NCBI RefSeq assembly: GCF_030406325.1
Contig: NZ_JAUEQY010000034.1
Span: forward strand, 49,013 to 113,012
Source: Actinomadura sp. DC4
GTDB lineage: Bacteria > Actinomycetota > Actinomycetes > Streptosporangiales > Streptosporangiaceae
Direction: 5' to 3'
Length of the DNA stretch: 64,000 bases
Shown piece after piece: positions 52,953 through 61,166 of this stretch (its first letter is position 1; each line of letters begins with the position of its first letter). A program made the translations under genes and the position numbers. The notes under the pieces were generated by a model. The model was not told the origin of the DNA and made no database searches. It saw only the letters and a program-made list of their open reading frames with translations.

Positions 52953-55943
52953 GTGCGCAGAAAAGGCAGCAGAGCAAGGGTTCGCCGACTGACCGCACTG
53001 GTGTCGGTCGGCGCGCTTTTGACCGTCGGAACGAACGGAGTGGCCTCCGCGGCCCCGGCCGACCAGGCGAACCACCAGGGCGCCGGTGACCGCGACTTCC
53101 GGCCGGGCCAGCGCGGCCCGTCGTCGCGGCAGCGCGACCTCGCCGCGCGGCAGGGCGTCACCGCCCGGTGGAACAAGCTCGGCACGCCCGCCATCCTGGT
53201 CCCGCAGGGACAGGCGCTCGCCACCGGCCTCGCCGCCGACCCGGCGACCGCGGCCCGCGCCTACCTCTCGCAGCAGCGCGAGCTGCTCGGCGTGTCCCAG
53301 CAGGCCGTCGACTCCCTGGAGGTCGTGGCGGTCAACCCGATCGGCGCGGGCTCCGCGGTCCTGTTCCGCGAGCGGTTCGGCGACCTTCCGGCCGGCTACG
53401 ACGGCCTCGCCGCGGTCGGCGTCGCCGGCGGCAAGGTGTACATGGTCAACTCCACGCTGGCCCCCGACGTCTCCACGCCCGAACCGGCCACGCTCACCGA
53501 GACGCAGGCGCTGCGGAACGCGAGCAGCGACACCGGCCTGAACAGCGGCACGGTGACCTCGGAGGGCTCCTCCGGCGGCTGGAGCCGGTTCACCGCCAGC
53601 GGCCTGCAGGGCACCCAGAGCGTCAAGCTCGTCGCGGTGCCACTGCCGCAGGGCGGGGCGCGGTCGGCGTACGAGGTGTCCGTCAACGACAGCGGCGCGA
53701 GCGGCGCCGAGTCGTACACGAGCTACGTCGACGCGCGTACCGGCGACGTCCTGATCCGTGAGGACAACGTCGCCGACGACGCCGAGAACCCCGAGTGGAA
53801 GGCATTCCCGGAGAACCCGCCGGCCGACTACTCCTCGCGCGACACCCGGGAGACCTGGTGCCTGACCAGGACCGCCGGCTGTGACCGCGTCATCGCCAAC
53901 GCGGCCTCGCCGCTGCCCTGGGACGTCGACCCGAGCGTGAGCGCGACGGAGTCGACCCAGACCACCCGCGGCAACAACGAGTGGGCGGCGCAGGACTGGC
54001 TCGACGCCACCGGCCGGGGCTTCAACCTGGCCGGGTTCGCCACTCCGCGGCCGGACCGGAACTACACCTACCCCTGGACCAACCAGTGGTACAAGACCAA
54101 GTGCGACCCGAGCACCTTCGACAGCCCGCAGCGCAACGACATCGACGCGGCCGACGCGAACCTGCTCGCCATGCACAACCGCATGCACGACTTCTCCTAC
54201 AACCTCGGTTTCACCGAGAGCGCGTGGAACCTGCAGGATGACAACTTCGGCAAGGGCGGCCTCGGCGCCGACCCCGAGCACGGCAACTCCCAGTCGGGCG
54301 CGCGCGTGCCGGGCTCGCTGATCCGCGACAACGCCAACCAGGCGACGCCGCCGGACGGGAACCCGCCGACGACCAACATGTATCTCTGGCAGTCGATCGC
54401 CGGCTCGTTCTACTCTCCCTGCGTCGACGGCGACTACGACCAGTCGGTGATCGGGCACGAGTACACCCACGCCATCTCGAACCGGATGGTGGCCGGCCCG
54501 GACCGCGGCCTCACCGGCTTCCAGGCCGGCGCGATGGGCGAGTCGTGGTCGGACCTGGACGCGATGGAGTACCTCGCCGCCAACGGCCTCGTCCCCGCCG
54601 GCCAGTCGGCCTTCGTCACCGGCCAGTACGTCACCGGCAACAAGGTCCGCGGCATCCGCGACTACGACCTGTCGAAGAACCCGCTGAACTACAGCGACCT
54701 CGGCTTCGACCTCACCGGGCCCGAGGTGCACGCCGACGGCGAGATCTGGAACGGCGTCAACTACGACCTGCGGCAGGCGTTCATCGCCAAGTACGGCGCC
54801 GGCAGCGCCGCGCTGCGCCGTTCGTGCGCCGAGGGCCGTACGCCGGTCACCAGGTGCCCCGGCGACCGGCGGTGGATCCAGCTCGTCTACGACGGCTGGC
54901 TGCTCATGGCCAACGGCGCCGTCTCGATGCTGGACGCGCGTGACGCGATGCTCGCCGCGGACCAGATGCGGTTCGGCGGCGCCGACCAGGCCCTGCTGTG
55001 GAACACCTTCGCCCACCGGGGCATGGGGAGCGGCGCGGCCAGCAACACCAACGCCGACAGCGACGCGACGCCCGGCTTCTCCTCGCCGACGGCGAGGAAC
55101 GCCACGGTCCGCTTCACCGCCGTCGACGACACGGGCGCCCCGGTCCAAGGCGCGCGGTTCTTCGTCGGCGACTACCAGGCCCGCGCCGTGCCGGTCGCGG
55201 ACGGCGACGCGGCCACCGCCCTGCCGGACACCGCCTCGATCGTGGCGGGGAGCTACACCTTCGTCGCGCAGGCGCCGGGCCACGGCATGACCCGGTTCAC
55301 CGCCCGGCTGTCGGCGGGCTCGCACCGTACGGTGAAGGTGAAGCTGGCGCGCAACGTCGCGTCGGCGGCCGGCGGCGCGACCGCGAGCGGCGACGGCGTC
55401 GACCTCGGCTCGCTCATCGACGACGACGAGGCCACCACCTGGGCCTACCTCGGAGCCCAGGCGGCTCCGCTGGACGGCAGGGGCGTCACGGTCAAGCTCG
55501 CCGGGACCGGCCCGCAGCAGGTACGGCGGGTCCAGGTCAGCGCGCTGCTGCGGCCGGCGAACGCGCAGGACCCCGGCGGCGACACGCAGACCCAGAACCG
55601 GTTCACCGCGCTGCGGTCGTTCCGGCTGCTGGCCTGCAAGGCCTCGGCCACGGTCGACTGCTCACAGGCGAAGGACTACCACCGCGTCTTCACGAGCCCG
55701 CGGGACGCGTTCCCGGCGGCGAAGCCCCGGCCGGTGGCCCCGAACCTGACGATGCGGTCGTTCTCCATCCCGAAGACGACCGCCACCCACCTGCGCTTCG
55801 AGGTCGTCGCCTCGCAGTGCTCCGGCAACCCGGACTACGCGGGTCAGCAGACGAACGACCCGAACGTGCCGACCGACTGCGTGTCGGGGAGCGCGATCTC
55901 CGGCCAGGTGCGTGCGGCGGACTTCCAGGCGTTCACGCGCTGA
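52953..55943 (+). CDS. Secreted M36 (fungalysin) zinc metallopeptidase
   Basis: 996 residues from GTG 52953. A signal peptide of about 35 residues (ends ASAAP) is followed by an FTP-type propeptide (about 60-270). The catalytic domain has His502-Glu503-Tyr-Thr-His506 (HEYTH) with the third zinc ligand Glu530 in GESWSD, the M36 signature. After about residue 700 comes a C-terminal beta domain and a discoidin-like region with Cys pairs (LLACKASATVDCSQ, VVASQCSGNPDYAG). Role: extracellular protein breakdown. It is monocistronic and followed by a strong terminator. Confidence 0.94.
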   Translation: MRRKGSRARVRRLTALVSVGALLTVGTNGVASAAPADQANHQGAGDRDFRPGQRGPSSRQRDLAARQGVTARWNKLGTPAILVPQGQALATGLAADPATAARAYLSQQRELLGVSQQAVDSLEVVAVNPIGAGSAVLFRERFGDLPAGYDGLAAVGVAGGKVYMVNSTLAPDVSTPEPATLTETQALRNASSDTGLNSGTVTSEGSSGGWSRFTASGLQGTQSVKLVAVPLPQGGARSAYEVSVNDSGASGAESYTSYVDARTGDVLIREDNVADDAENPEWKAFPENPPADYSSRDTRETWCLTRTAGCDRVIANAASPLPWDVDPSVSATESTQTTRGNNEWAAQDWLDATGRGFNLAGFATPRPDRNYTYPWTNQWYKTKCDPSTFDSPQRNDIDAADANLLAMHNRMHDFSYNLGFTESAWNLQDDNFGKGGLGADPEHGNSQSGARVPGSLIRDNANQATPPDGNPPTTNMYLWQSIAGSFYSPCVDGDYDQSVIGHEYTHAISNRMVAGPDRGLTGFQAGAMGESWSDLDAMEYLAANGLVPAGQSAFVTGQYVTGNKVRGIRDYDLSKNPLNYSDLGFDLTGPEVHADGEIWNGVNYDLRQAFIAKYGAGSAALRRSCAEGRTPVTRCPGDRRWIQLVYDGWLLMANGAVSMLDARDAMLAADQMRFGGADQALLWNTFAHRGMGSGAASNTNADSDATPGFSSPTARNATVRFTAVDDTGAPVQGARFFVGDYQARAVPVADGDAATALPDTASIVAGSYTFVAQAPGHGMTRFTARLSAGSHRTVKVKLARNVASAAGGATASGDGVDLGSLIDDDEATTWAYLGAQAAPLDGRGVTVKLAGTGPQQVRRVQVSALLRPANAQDPGGDTQTQNRFTALRSFRLLACKASATVDCSQAKDYHRVFTSPRDAFPAAKPRPVAPNLTMRSFSIPKTTATHLRFEVVASQCSGNPDYAGQQTNDPNVPTDCVSGSAISGQVRAADFQAFTR

Positions 55944-55955
55944 GCACTTTTCCTC

Positions 55956-55986
55956 GGACCCGCCGGCACACCGTGCCGGCGGGTCC
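55956..55986. terminator. Strong hairpin after the M36 gene
   Basis: GGACCCGCCGGCAC (55956-55969) pairs perfectly with GTGCCGGCGGGTCC (55973-55986), 14-bp stem with a three-base loop, 13 bases after the stop. Confidence 0.9.
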
Positions 55987-56061
55987 TCATCGTTTCGCCG
56001 GGGTTGACGGTGGCCGTCGCCGGGAAGATGGCCGGTGACCTGCGAAGATGGGGGGCGGACG

Positions 56062-57036
56062 GTGGCAGATCCGAGTCCTGGCCGCTGGCCGCTGCGGCCC
56101 GTACGGCGCCCGCGCTGGTCCGCGCAGCCGCCCACGGCGGGGGACGCGGACCCGGCGTTGATCACTTCTGCGCTGAAGCGCGCGCAGGCGCGGCCGTCGG
56201 GCAACTGGTTCGTGGTGGCGGCGAGCGCCGACGTACGGCCCGGCCGGCCGGCCGGTGCCCGCGTCCTCGGGCGCGAACTCGTCCTGTGGCGCGACCGTAC
56301 CGGCGCGCCGGTCGCGGGGCCGGGCGCGTGCCCGCACCTGGGCGCGCCGCTGGCCCGCGGCCGCGTGACGGACGGCTGCCTGACGTGCCGCTGGCACGGC
56401 CTGTGCCTGCCGGCCGAGGGCACGGAGGAGTGGAGACCCCTGCCCGCGCACGACGACGGGTTACTGCTGTGGGTGCGCGTCGACGATGCGGGCGAGACCC
56501 CGCTGCCGGCGCCCGTCGCGACGCCTCGGCCCGCGGATGCGGTCAGCGCGGTGACCCGCCTGGCCGGGACGTGCGAGCCGGGCGACGTGGTCGCCAACCG
56601 CCTCGACCCCTGGCACGGTGCGTGGTTCCACCCGTACGCCTTCACGCGGCTGAACGTGGTCTCCGTGCCGGCCCCGGACGACGACCGGTTCGTCGTCCGG
56701 GTGACCTTCCGGGTCGGCCCGTGGCTCGGCGTCCCGGTAATGGCCGAGTTCGCCTGCCCGGAGCCGCGTACGGTCCTGATGCGCATCCTGGAGGGGGAGG
56801 GCGAGGGCAGCGTCGTGGAGACGCACGCCACCCCGCTGGGCGCGGGCCGGGACGGCCGCCCTCGGACGGCGGTGATCGAGGCGGTGGCCGCGACGTCGGC
56901 GCGCCCCGGGTTCGCGGTCGCGAAGGCGGTCGCACCGTTGATGCGCCCGCTGATGCGGCGCGCCGCGACACGACTGTGGCGCGACGACCTGGCCTACGCC
57001 GAACGCCGCTACGCCCTGCGCTCCGGCACGGTCTGA
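56062..57036 (+). CDS. Rieske [2Fe-2S] protein of the carotenoid locus
   Basis: 324 residues from GTG 56062 (GGGGGG about six bases upstream; an earlier GTG at 56035 has no site). The Rieske motif is complete: CPHLGAPLARG and CLTCRWHG around residues 92-116. The following domain has no mononuclear-iron 2-His-1-carboxylate facial triad that I can point to, so it may not be a full dioxygenase. I know similar Rieske proteins with a conserved domain (DUF5914) next to carotenoid genes in actinomycetes. Convergent with the crtU-like gene, 106 bases away. It may deliver electrons to a carotenoid-modifying enzyme. Confidence 0.85.
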   Translation: MADPSPGRWPLRPVRRPRWSAQPPTAGDADPALITSALKRAQARPSGNWFVVAASADVRPGRPAGARVLGRELVLWRDRTGAPVAGPGACPHLGAPLARGRVTDGCLTCRWHGLCLPAEGTEEWRPLPAHDDGLLLWVRVDDAGETPLPAPVATPRPADAVSAVTRLAGTCEPGDVVANRLDPWHGAWFHPYAFTRLNVVSVPAPDDDRFVVRVTFRVGPWLGVPVMAEFACPEPRTVLMRILEGEGEGSVVETHATPLGAGRDGRPRTAVIEAVAATSARPGFAVAKAVAPLMRPLMRRAATRLWRDDLAYAERRYALRSGTV

Positions 57037-57142
57037 GCCTCGGGGTCGGTGCCGCCGGAACGCAGGCCGCCTCGGCCCGGCTCGGGAGGCCGTTCTCGTA
57101 CGGCGGTGGTCGCCCTTCCACGCCACCACCGGCGCGGATCAG

Positions 57143-58672
57143 CTACCTGCTGCGGTCCGGCACGGTTCGGGTGGATCGGAGGAAGGGTGGGGAGAAGCGG
57201 CCGCGTAGCGGCACCGTCGTCAGCGGGTGGCCGGCCAGGCCCCAGTCGGACAGGAGCAGGTTCGCGGCGTGCCAGCCGGTCGTCGCGGCGCGTTCCATCA
57301 GGGCGACGGGCAGGTCGATCCGCACGCCGTCGCCCGCGAGCACGAGACCGGGCAGCGGACCGGCCACGGCCGGCCGCCGGTGGAACGTCCCCGGGGCGAA
57401 CAGCGGGCAGTCCTCGTGCCATTCGGAGAACTCGCCCACGGCGACGGCCTCCGCCGTCTCGGGATAGACCTCGTGCAGCCGCGCCAGCAGCCCGTCGGAG
57501 ACCGGCGCGCGCGGCGCGAAGACGGCGTACGCGTGCAGTTCCACCACCGACCCGCCGGTGGACCGCGCCCACGCCGCCGCCTCGCGGTCGTACCGCTCCA
57601 GCACACTGACGTTGTCCAGCGGCGCCAGCCCGCCGGTGGCCAGGAAGGCGGGCCGGTGCGCGGCCACCGGCCGGTCCAGCCACAACCGCCGGACCAGGAA
57701 CGGCGGCGCGGTCGCCAGCGCGGCGACGCGCCGCCGCCACTCCGGCGTGCCCAGCCCGGGAGAGGCCGCGACGAGACGGCGCAGACCGGGCGGGTCGAGC
57801 GCGAGTACGACCGCGTCGGCGCGCACGCTCTCACCCGCGACCTCCACCCGGAACCCGTCCTCCGAGGGCACGACGGCCTCGACCGGGGCCGCCGGCCGTA
57901 CCCGCGCGCCCAGGGCCGCCAGGCGCTCGCCCAGCGGCGTCCACAGCTCGGCGAAGGGCACGTTCGGGACGTCGAAGAGCAGCCCCTCCGCCGAGCCGAG
58001 GAAGTACAGGTGGAACATGACCGCCAGCTCGGCCGCCGACAGCCGGTCCGGCGGGGCGAAGAAACTGCGCGAGAACACCTCGAAGGCCAGGTGCCGCGCC
58101 GCCGCCGGGAAGCGCAGCCGGGTCAGGAACTCCTCGGCGGTCAGGTGGTCCAGCCGCTCGTACGTCGCCGGGACGCGGACGTCCATCAGCGGCAGCGCCG
58201 CGCGGGCGTTCAAGGCCAGCAGGTCCCGCGGCGTGAAGGTCGGGCTGCGCACGGCGAAGGCCAGGGCGTTCCACGGCGGCGTGCGCGGCAGCGCGCGGAA
58301 GGTGTCCGTACGGCCCTCGGCGTCGACGAGCGGGTAGTCCGGGACGCCGGTGAGCCGGTCGAGACCCGGGTCGGTACGGCGTAGCAGCGCGCGCAGGTTG
58401 TAGTACTGCCGGAAGAACGCGTGGAACCCGCGGCTCATGCCGACGCTCGTGCCGTCCGGCAGCGTCTCGGTCCACCCGCCGACGCGCCCGCCGAGGTGGC
58501 CGTGGCGCTCGTACAGCTCGACGGCGACGCCGCGCTCGGCCAGCGCCGTCGCGGCGGTGAGCCCGGCGATCCCGCCACCGACCACGACGGCGCGCGGCCT
58601 CCGGACCAGCAGCCCGGCATCGGGCAGCCCGGCGTGCGGCGGGTGGTACACGCGCCGCCGGTCGCGGCTCAT
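57143..58672 (-). CDS. crtU: CrtU-type carotenoid desaturase/methyltransferase (isorenieratene synthase-like)
   Basis: 509 residues from ATG 58672. FAD motif VVVGGGIAGLTAATAL at 31-46, then ERHGHLGGRVGGW. The words GFHAFFRQYYNLRALLRRTDP, ARHLAFEVFSRSFFAPPDRL and FHLYFLGSAEGLLFDVPN are ones I recognise from CrtU, which turns the beta-ring of beta-carotene into an aromatic ring. The C-terminal part has the FAD-contact LVLAGDGVRIDLPVALMERAATTG. Last gene of the carotenoid operon; its ATG overlaps the crtT stop. Confidence 0.87.
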   Translation of the reverse strand: MSRDRRRVYHPPHAGLPDAGLLVRRPRAVVVGGGIAGLTAATALAERGVAVELYERHGHLGGRVGGWTETLPDGTSVGMSRGFHAFFRQYYNLRALLRRTDPGLDRLTGVPDYPLVDAEGRTDTFRALPRTPPWNALAFAVRSPTFTPRDLLALNARAALPLMDVRVPATYERLDHLTAEEFLTRLRFPAAARHLAFEVFSRSFFAPPDRLSAAELAVMFHLYFLGSAEGLLFDVPNVPFAELWTPLGERLAALGARVRPAAPVEAVVPSEDGFRVEVAGESVRADAVVLALDPPGLRRLVAASPGLGTPEWRRRVAALATAPPFLVRRLWLDRPVAAHRPAFLATGGLAPLDNVSVLERYDREAAAWARSTGGSVVELHAYAVFAPRAPVSDGLLARLHEVYPETAEAVAVGEFSEWHEDCPLFAPGTFHRRPAVAGPLPGLVLAGDGVRIDLPVALMERAATTGWHAANLLLSDWGLAGHPLTTVPLRGRFSPPFLRSTRTVPDRSR

Positions 58673-59376
58673 GGCCGCCGGCCCTGGAAGGCGTGCACGA
58701 TGCCCCTCTGCCAGCCGGTCATCGTCGCCGCGCGCACGTCGGTGAAACCGGCGCCGCGCATCCGGTCCGCGAACGCCTCCGGTCCGTCGAAGGCCAGCGC
58801 GCTGTGCCACAGGTAGCGGTACAGGGCCGCGTCGCCGGTCAGCAGCCGCCCGGCCGGGATGATCACGGTCCAGCACACCGTGTGCCACACGAGCCGGGCC
58901 GGGCCGTCCCGTACGGAGTAGTCGTGTACCACCAGCAGGCCGCCGGGGCGCAGAAGGTCACGGAGCGAGGCCAGTACGGCGTCCGGTTCGGGGAGGTTCC
59001 GGACGAGATAGGCGGCGAAGATACCGTCGAACGGCCCCGTGACCCCGGCGCCGGCGAGGTCCTCGGCGCGGCCGTGCACGAACTCCACGCCCGCCGGCCA
59101 CCTCTTGGCCCGCGCGCGGGCGAGCATGCCGGCCGAGGCGTCCACGCCGACGATCCGCGCGCGGGGGAGCGCCGCCAGCAGTGCCGCGGTGGAGGCGCCG
59201 GTCCCGCACCCGGCGTCGAGCAGCCGCGTCCCCGCGCCGCCGTCGGCGAAGCCGAACGTACGGGCGGATCGCCGCAGGTGGGCGTGGTAACCGGGGTTCG
59301 CGCCGACGAGCCGGTCGTAGGCGGAGGCGCCACGGTCGAACGCCGCGGGCACCTGCCGGCGGAGCAGCCCGGTCAC
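58669..59376 (-). CDS. crtT: SAM-dependent methyltransferase (CrtT-like)
   Basis: 235 residues from GTG 59376, GGGGGAGG four bases upstream, overlapping the crtYd stop. Class I methyltransferase: motif I LLDAGCGTGASTAALL, motif II VGVDASAGML, FDGIFAAYLVRNLPEP and LLRPGGLLVVHDYS. In the Streptomyces crtEIBV-crtYTU clusters crtT sits next to the cyclase and crtU genes, as here. Its methyl acceptor is not established. Confidence 0.85.
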   Translation of the reverse strand: MTGLLRRQVPAAFDRGASAYDRLVGANPGYHAHLRRSARTFGFADGGAGTRLLDAGCGTGASTAALLAALPRARIVGVDASAGMLARARAKRWPAGVEFVHGRAEDLAGAGVTGPFDGIFAAYLVRNLPEPDAVLASLRDLLRPGGLLVVHDYSVRDGPARLVWHTVCWTVIIPAGRLLTGDAALYRYLWHSALAFDGPEAFADRMRGAGFTDVRAATMTGWQRGIVHAFQGRRP

Positions 59377-59684
59377 CGGACCTCCCCCGTACGCTGCCAG
59401 GCCAGCAGGACCGCGGTGACCAGCGCGAACCCGAACAGGAAGTCCTCGACGGGGATGTCGAACGGCACGCGTAGCCCGGTCAGGTGCCGGGGGTCGTAGA
59501 CGACGACCGGCGACGGCAGCCGGGTCAGCAACCCGTCGACCACGACCTGGAAGCCGAACACGATCGCCATCGTGATCCAGTACGCGCGCCGCCGGAACAG
59601 CCCGGTGCGAAGCCTCCCGAGCTCGATCGCGACCACCGCGGCGGCCGACGCGAGCGCCGGAAACGTGTAGCCCAGTCCGCTCAC
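59373..59684 (-). CDS. crtYd: Lycopene cyclase subunit (CrtYd-like)
   Basis: 103 residues from GTG 59684 (GTGA overlap with crtYc). Three membrane helices with the motif PVEDFLFGFALVTAV, and YDPRHLTGLRVPFDIP before it. This matches the small subunit type of heterodimeric bacterial beta-cyclases. It should form the cyclase with the adjacent CrtYc-like protein and make beta-rings on lycopene. Epsilon/C50 cyclase variants share the fold, so the exact ring is inferred from crtU. Confidence 0.83.
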   Translation of the reverse strand: MSGLGYTFPALASAAAVVAIELGRLRTGLFRRRAYWITMAIVFGFQVVVDGLLTRLPSPVVVYDPRHLTGLRVPFDIPVEDFLFGFALVTAVLLAWQRTGEVR

Positions 59685-60001
59685 CGCAGGCCCGACCGCT
59701 CCGACAGCCGCCGTACGGTCTCGAAGGTCAGCACGGCGCACACCGGGACGACGAGGAAGAACAGCGCCTCCTCCAGCGGCAGCGACAGGGGCAGGCGGAC
59801 CCCGGTGACGTAGCGCGGGTTGTACCGCCACACGCCCGCCGCGATGGCGACGACGTCCCAGACCGCGAACACGGCGGCGACCGGCAGCACGGCGCGTGCC
59901 AGGCGGGCGGGCCGCCGGTAGACGCGGCTGCCGGAGAGTTCGAGCGGGAGCGTGACCGCCACGCATCCGGCCAGCAGCAGCAGGTACCGCAGGTGGTCCA
60001 T
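59681..60001 (-). CDS. crtYc: Lycopene cyclase subunit (CrtYc-like)
   Basis: 106 residues from ATG 60001, with GAGGAG four bases upstream; an ATG at 60013 overlapping the crtB stop is the alternative. Three membrane helices, YNPRYVTGVRLPLSLPLEEALFFLVV with the PLEEALFF motif, the partner of PVEDFLFG in the next gene. Together a heterodimeric cyclase. Confidence 0.83.
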   Translation of the reverse strand: MDHLRYLLLLAGCVAVTLPLELSGSRVYRRPARLARAVLPVAAVFAVWDVVAIAAGVWRYNPRYVTGVRLPLSLPLEEALFFLVVPVCAVLTFETVRRLSERSGLR

Positions 60002-60012
60002 GTCGCTCCTCA

Positions 60013-60966
60013 TCACGGGTGTTCCCCGGCCGGAGGCGTACGGGCGCGTGCCCACATCGCGTGCGTGACCGCGCCTCCGGCCAGGACCAGCCGGCGGCCG
60101 GCGCCGACGGAGACGCGACCGGCGAAGACGTTGTAGCCGCGTGCCTCGATGCGGTCGAGGATGCGGCCGTACAGGGTGCAGGCCGTGGCGACGCAGGGCC
60201 GCGAGGCGGGGTGCAGCAGCGCGATGCCGGGCCGGGCCCGCCGGTAGACGGCGCGGGTACGGGCGATCTGGTCGGCGAGCGCCCGGCGTACCCGCGGCTC
60301 GGGCCGGCCGGCCGCCCGGCACCGGGAGAGCAGGTCACGGTCGACGCCGTACGCGGCGAGCTCGTCGGCGGGCAGGTAGACGCGCCCGCGGTCGAGGTCC
60401 TCGGCGACGTCGCGCAGGAAGTTGGTCAGCTGGAACGCCTCACCCAGGGCCGCGGCGGCGGTCTCCGCCTCGGCCGGGTCGCACACCGTGCCGAGCACGG
60501 GCAGCAGCTCCAGGCCGATCACCTCGGCCGAGCCGTAGGTGTACTCCCGCAGCGCCGCGCGGGTCGGATAGCCGGTGACGGTGAGGTCCATGCGCATCGA
60601 GCGCAGGAAGGCGGCGAACAGCGCGCCGTCGATGCCGTACCGCGTGGCGGTGTCGACGACCGCCGCGAGCAGCGGGTCCTCGCACCGGCCGGTGCGCAGC
60701 CCGGCGGCGAGCGTGCCGGCGAGGTGGTCGAGCCGCGCGCTGATCCGGCCGGCGTCCAGGTCCGGCGCGGGCTCGTCGACGAGGTCGTCGGCGTGGCGGG
60801 CGAAACCGTACAGCGCGTGGATCGCCGGCCGCCGGCTCGGCGGCAGCAGCCGGGTCGCGAGGAAGAAGGTCCGGCCGTGCCGCGCGTTGAGCGCCCGGCA
60901 CCGGGCGTACGCGGCGCGCAGCGCGGGGCCGGCGATGCCGGCGGCGTCCAGCTCCCGGCCGCTCAT
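60013..60966 (-). CDS. crtB: Phytoene synthase
   Basis: 317 residues from ATG 60966. The two Asp-rich motifs are HADDLVDEPAPD (near 58-69) and NFLRDVAEDLDRGRVYLP (near 181-198), with YTYGSAEVIGLELLPVLG between them. It condenses two GGPP to phytoene. The start overlaps the stop of a 40-codon chimeric frame as ATGA, with no separate ribosome site, so it depends on translation of the upstream frame. No crtE (GGPP synthase) is in this window. Confidence 0.94.
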   Translation of the reverse strand: MSGRELDAAGIAGPALRAAYARCRALNARHGRTFFLATRLLPPSRRPAIHALYGFARHADDLVDEPAPDLDAGRISARLDHLAGTLAAGLRTGRCEDPLLAAVVDTATRYGIDGALFAAFLRSMRMDLTVTGYPTRAALREYTYGSAEVIGLELLPVLGTVCDPAEAETAAAALGEAFQLTNFLRDVAEDLDRGRVYLPADELAAYGVDRDLLSRCRAAGRPEPRVRRALADQIARTRAVYRRARPGIALLHPASRPCVATACTLYGRILDRIEARGYNVFAGRVSVGAGRRLVLAGGAVTHAMWARARTPPAGEHP

Positions 60967-61166
60967 CGGCGGCCCGTGGAGGTGACGAGGCGCCGTGGGC
61001 GTACGGCCGGTGTGCGCGTGATGCGGTTCGCGGCCGGTCGTGCCGACGGCGGCGCGGGGCCGGTGTCCGGTTCGCGGCCGCTCATCGGCGGCCCGCCGAG
61101 GTGATCACGCGCCGTGGGCGTACGGCCGGTGTGCCCGTGACGCGGTCCGCGGCCAGGCGTCCCGAC
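60961..61166. repeat. Tandem duplication, period 119 bases
   Basis: 60961-61047 and 61080-61166 are direct copies: 87 aligned positions with 11 differences by my count, no gaps. The second copy is the 3' end of crtI, the first is the relic at the crtB start. Both contain CGCCGTGGGCGTACGGCCGG without change. Confidence 0.88.
60963..61085 (-). CDS. 40-codon chimeric frame made by duplication at the crtI/crtB junction
   Basis: Begins ATG 61085 overlapping the crtI stop (ATGA) and ends TGA 60963 overlapping the crtB start (ATGA). It starts MSGRE, like CrtB (MSGREL), and ends PAVRPRRLVTSTGRR, like the end of CrtI (PAVRPRRVITSAGRR). So it is a crtB 5' end joined in frame to a crtI 3' end. It is probably a relic that passes ribosomes from crtI to crtB rather than a working protein. 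Confidence 0.7.
   Translation of the reverse strand: MSGREPDTGPAPPSARPAANRITRTPAVRPRRLVTSTGRR

Noticed and set aside
52908..55325. 805-codon minus frame opposite the M36 gene
   Set aside because: Antisense shadow; the M36 zinc motif lies on the plus strand.
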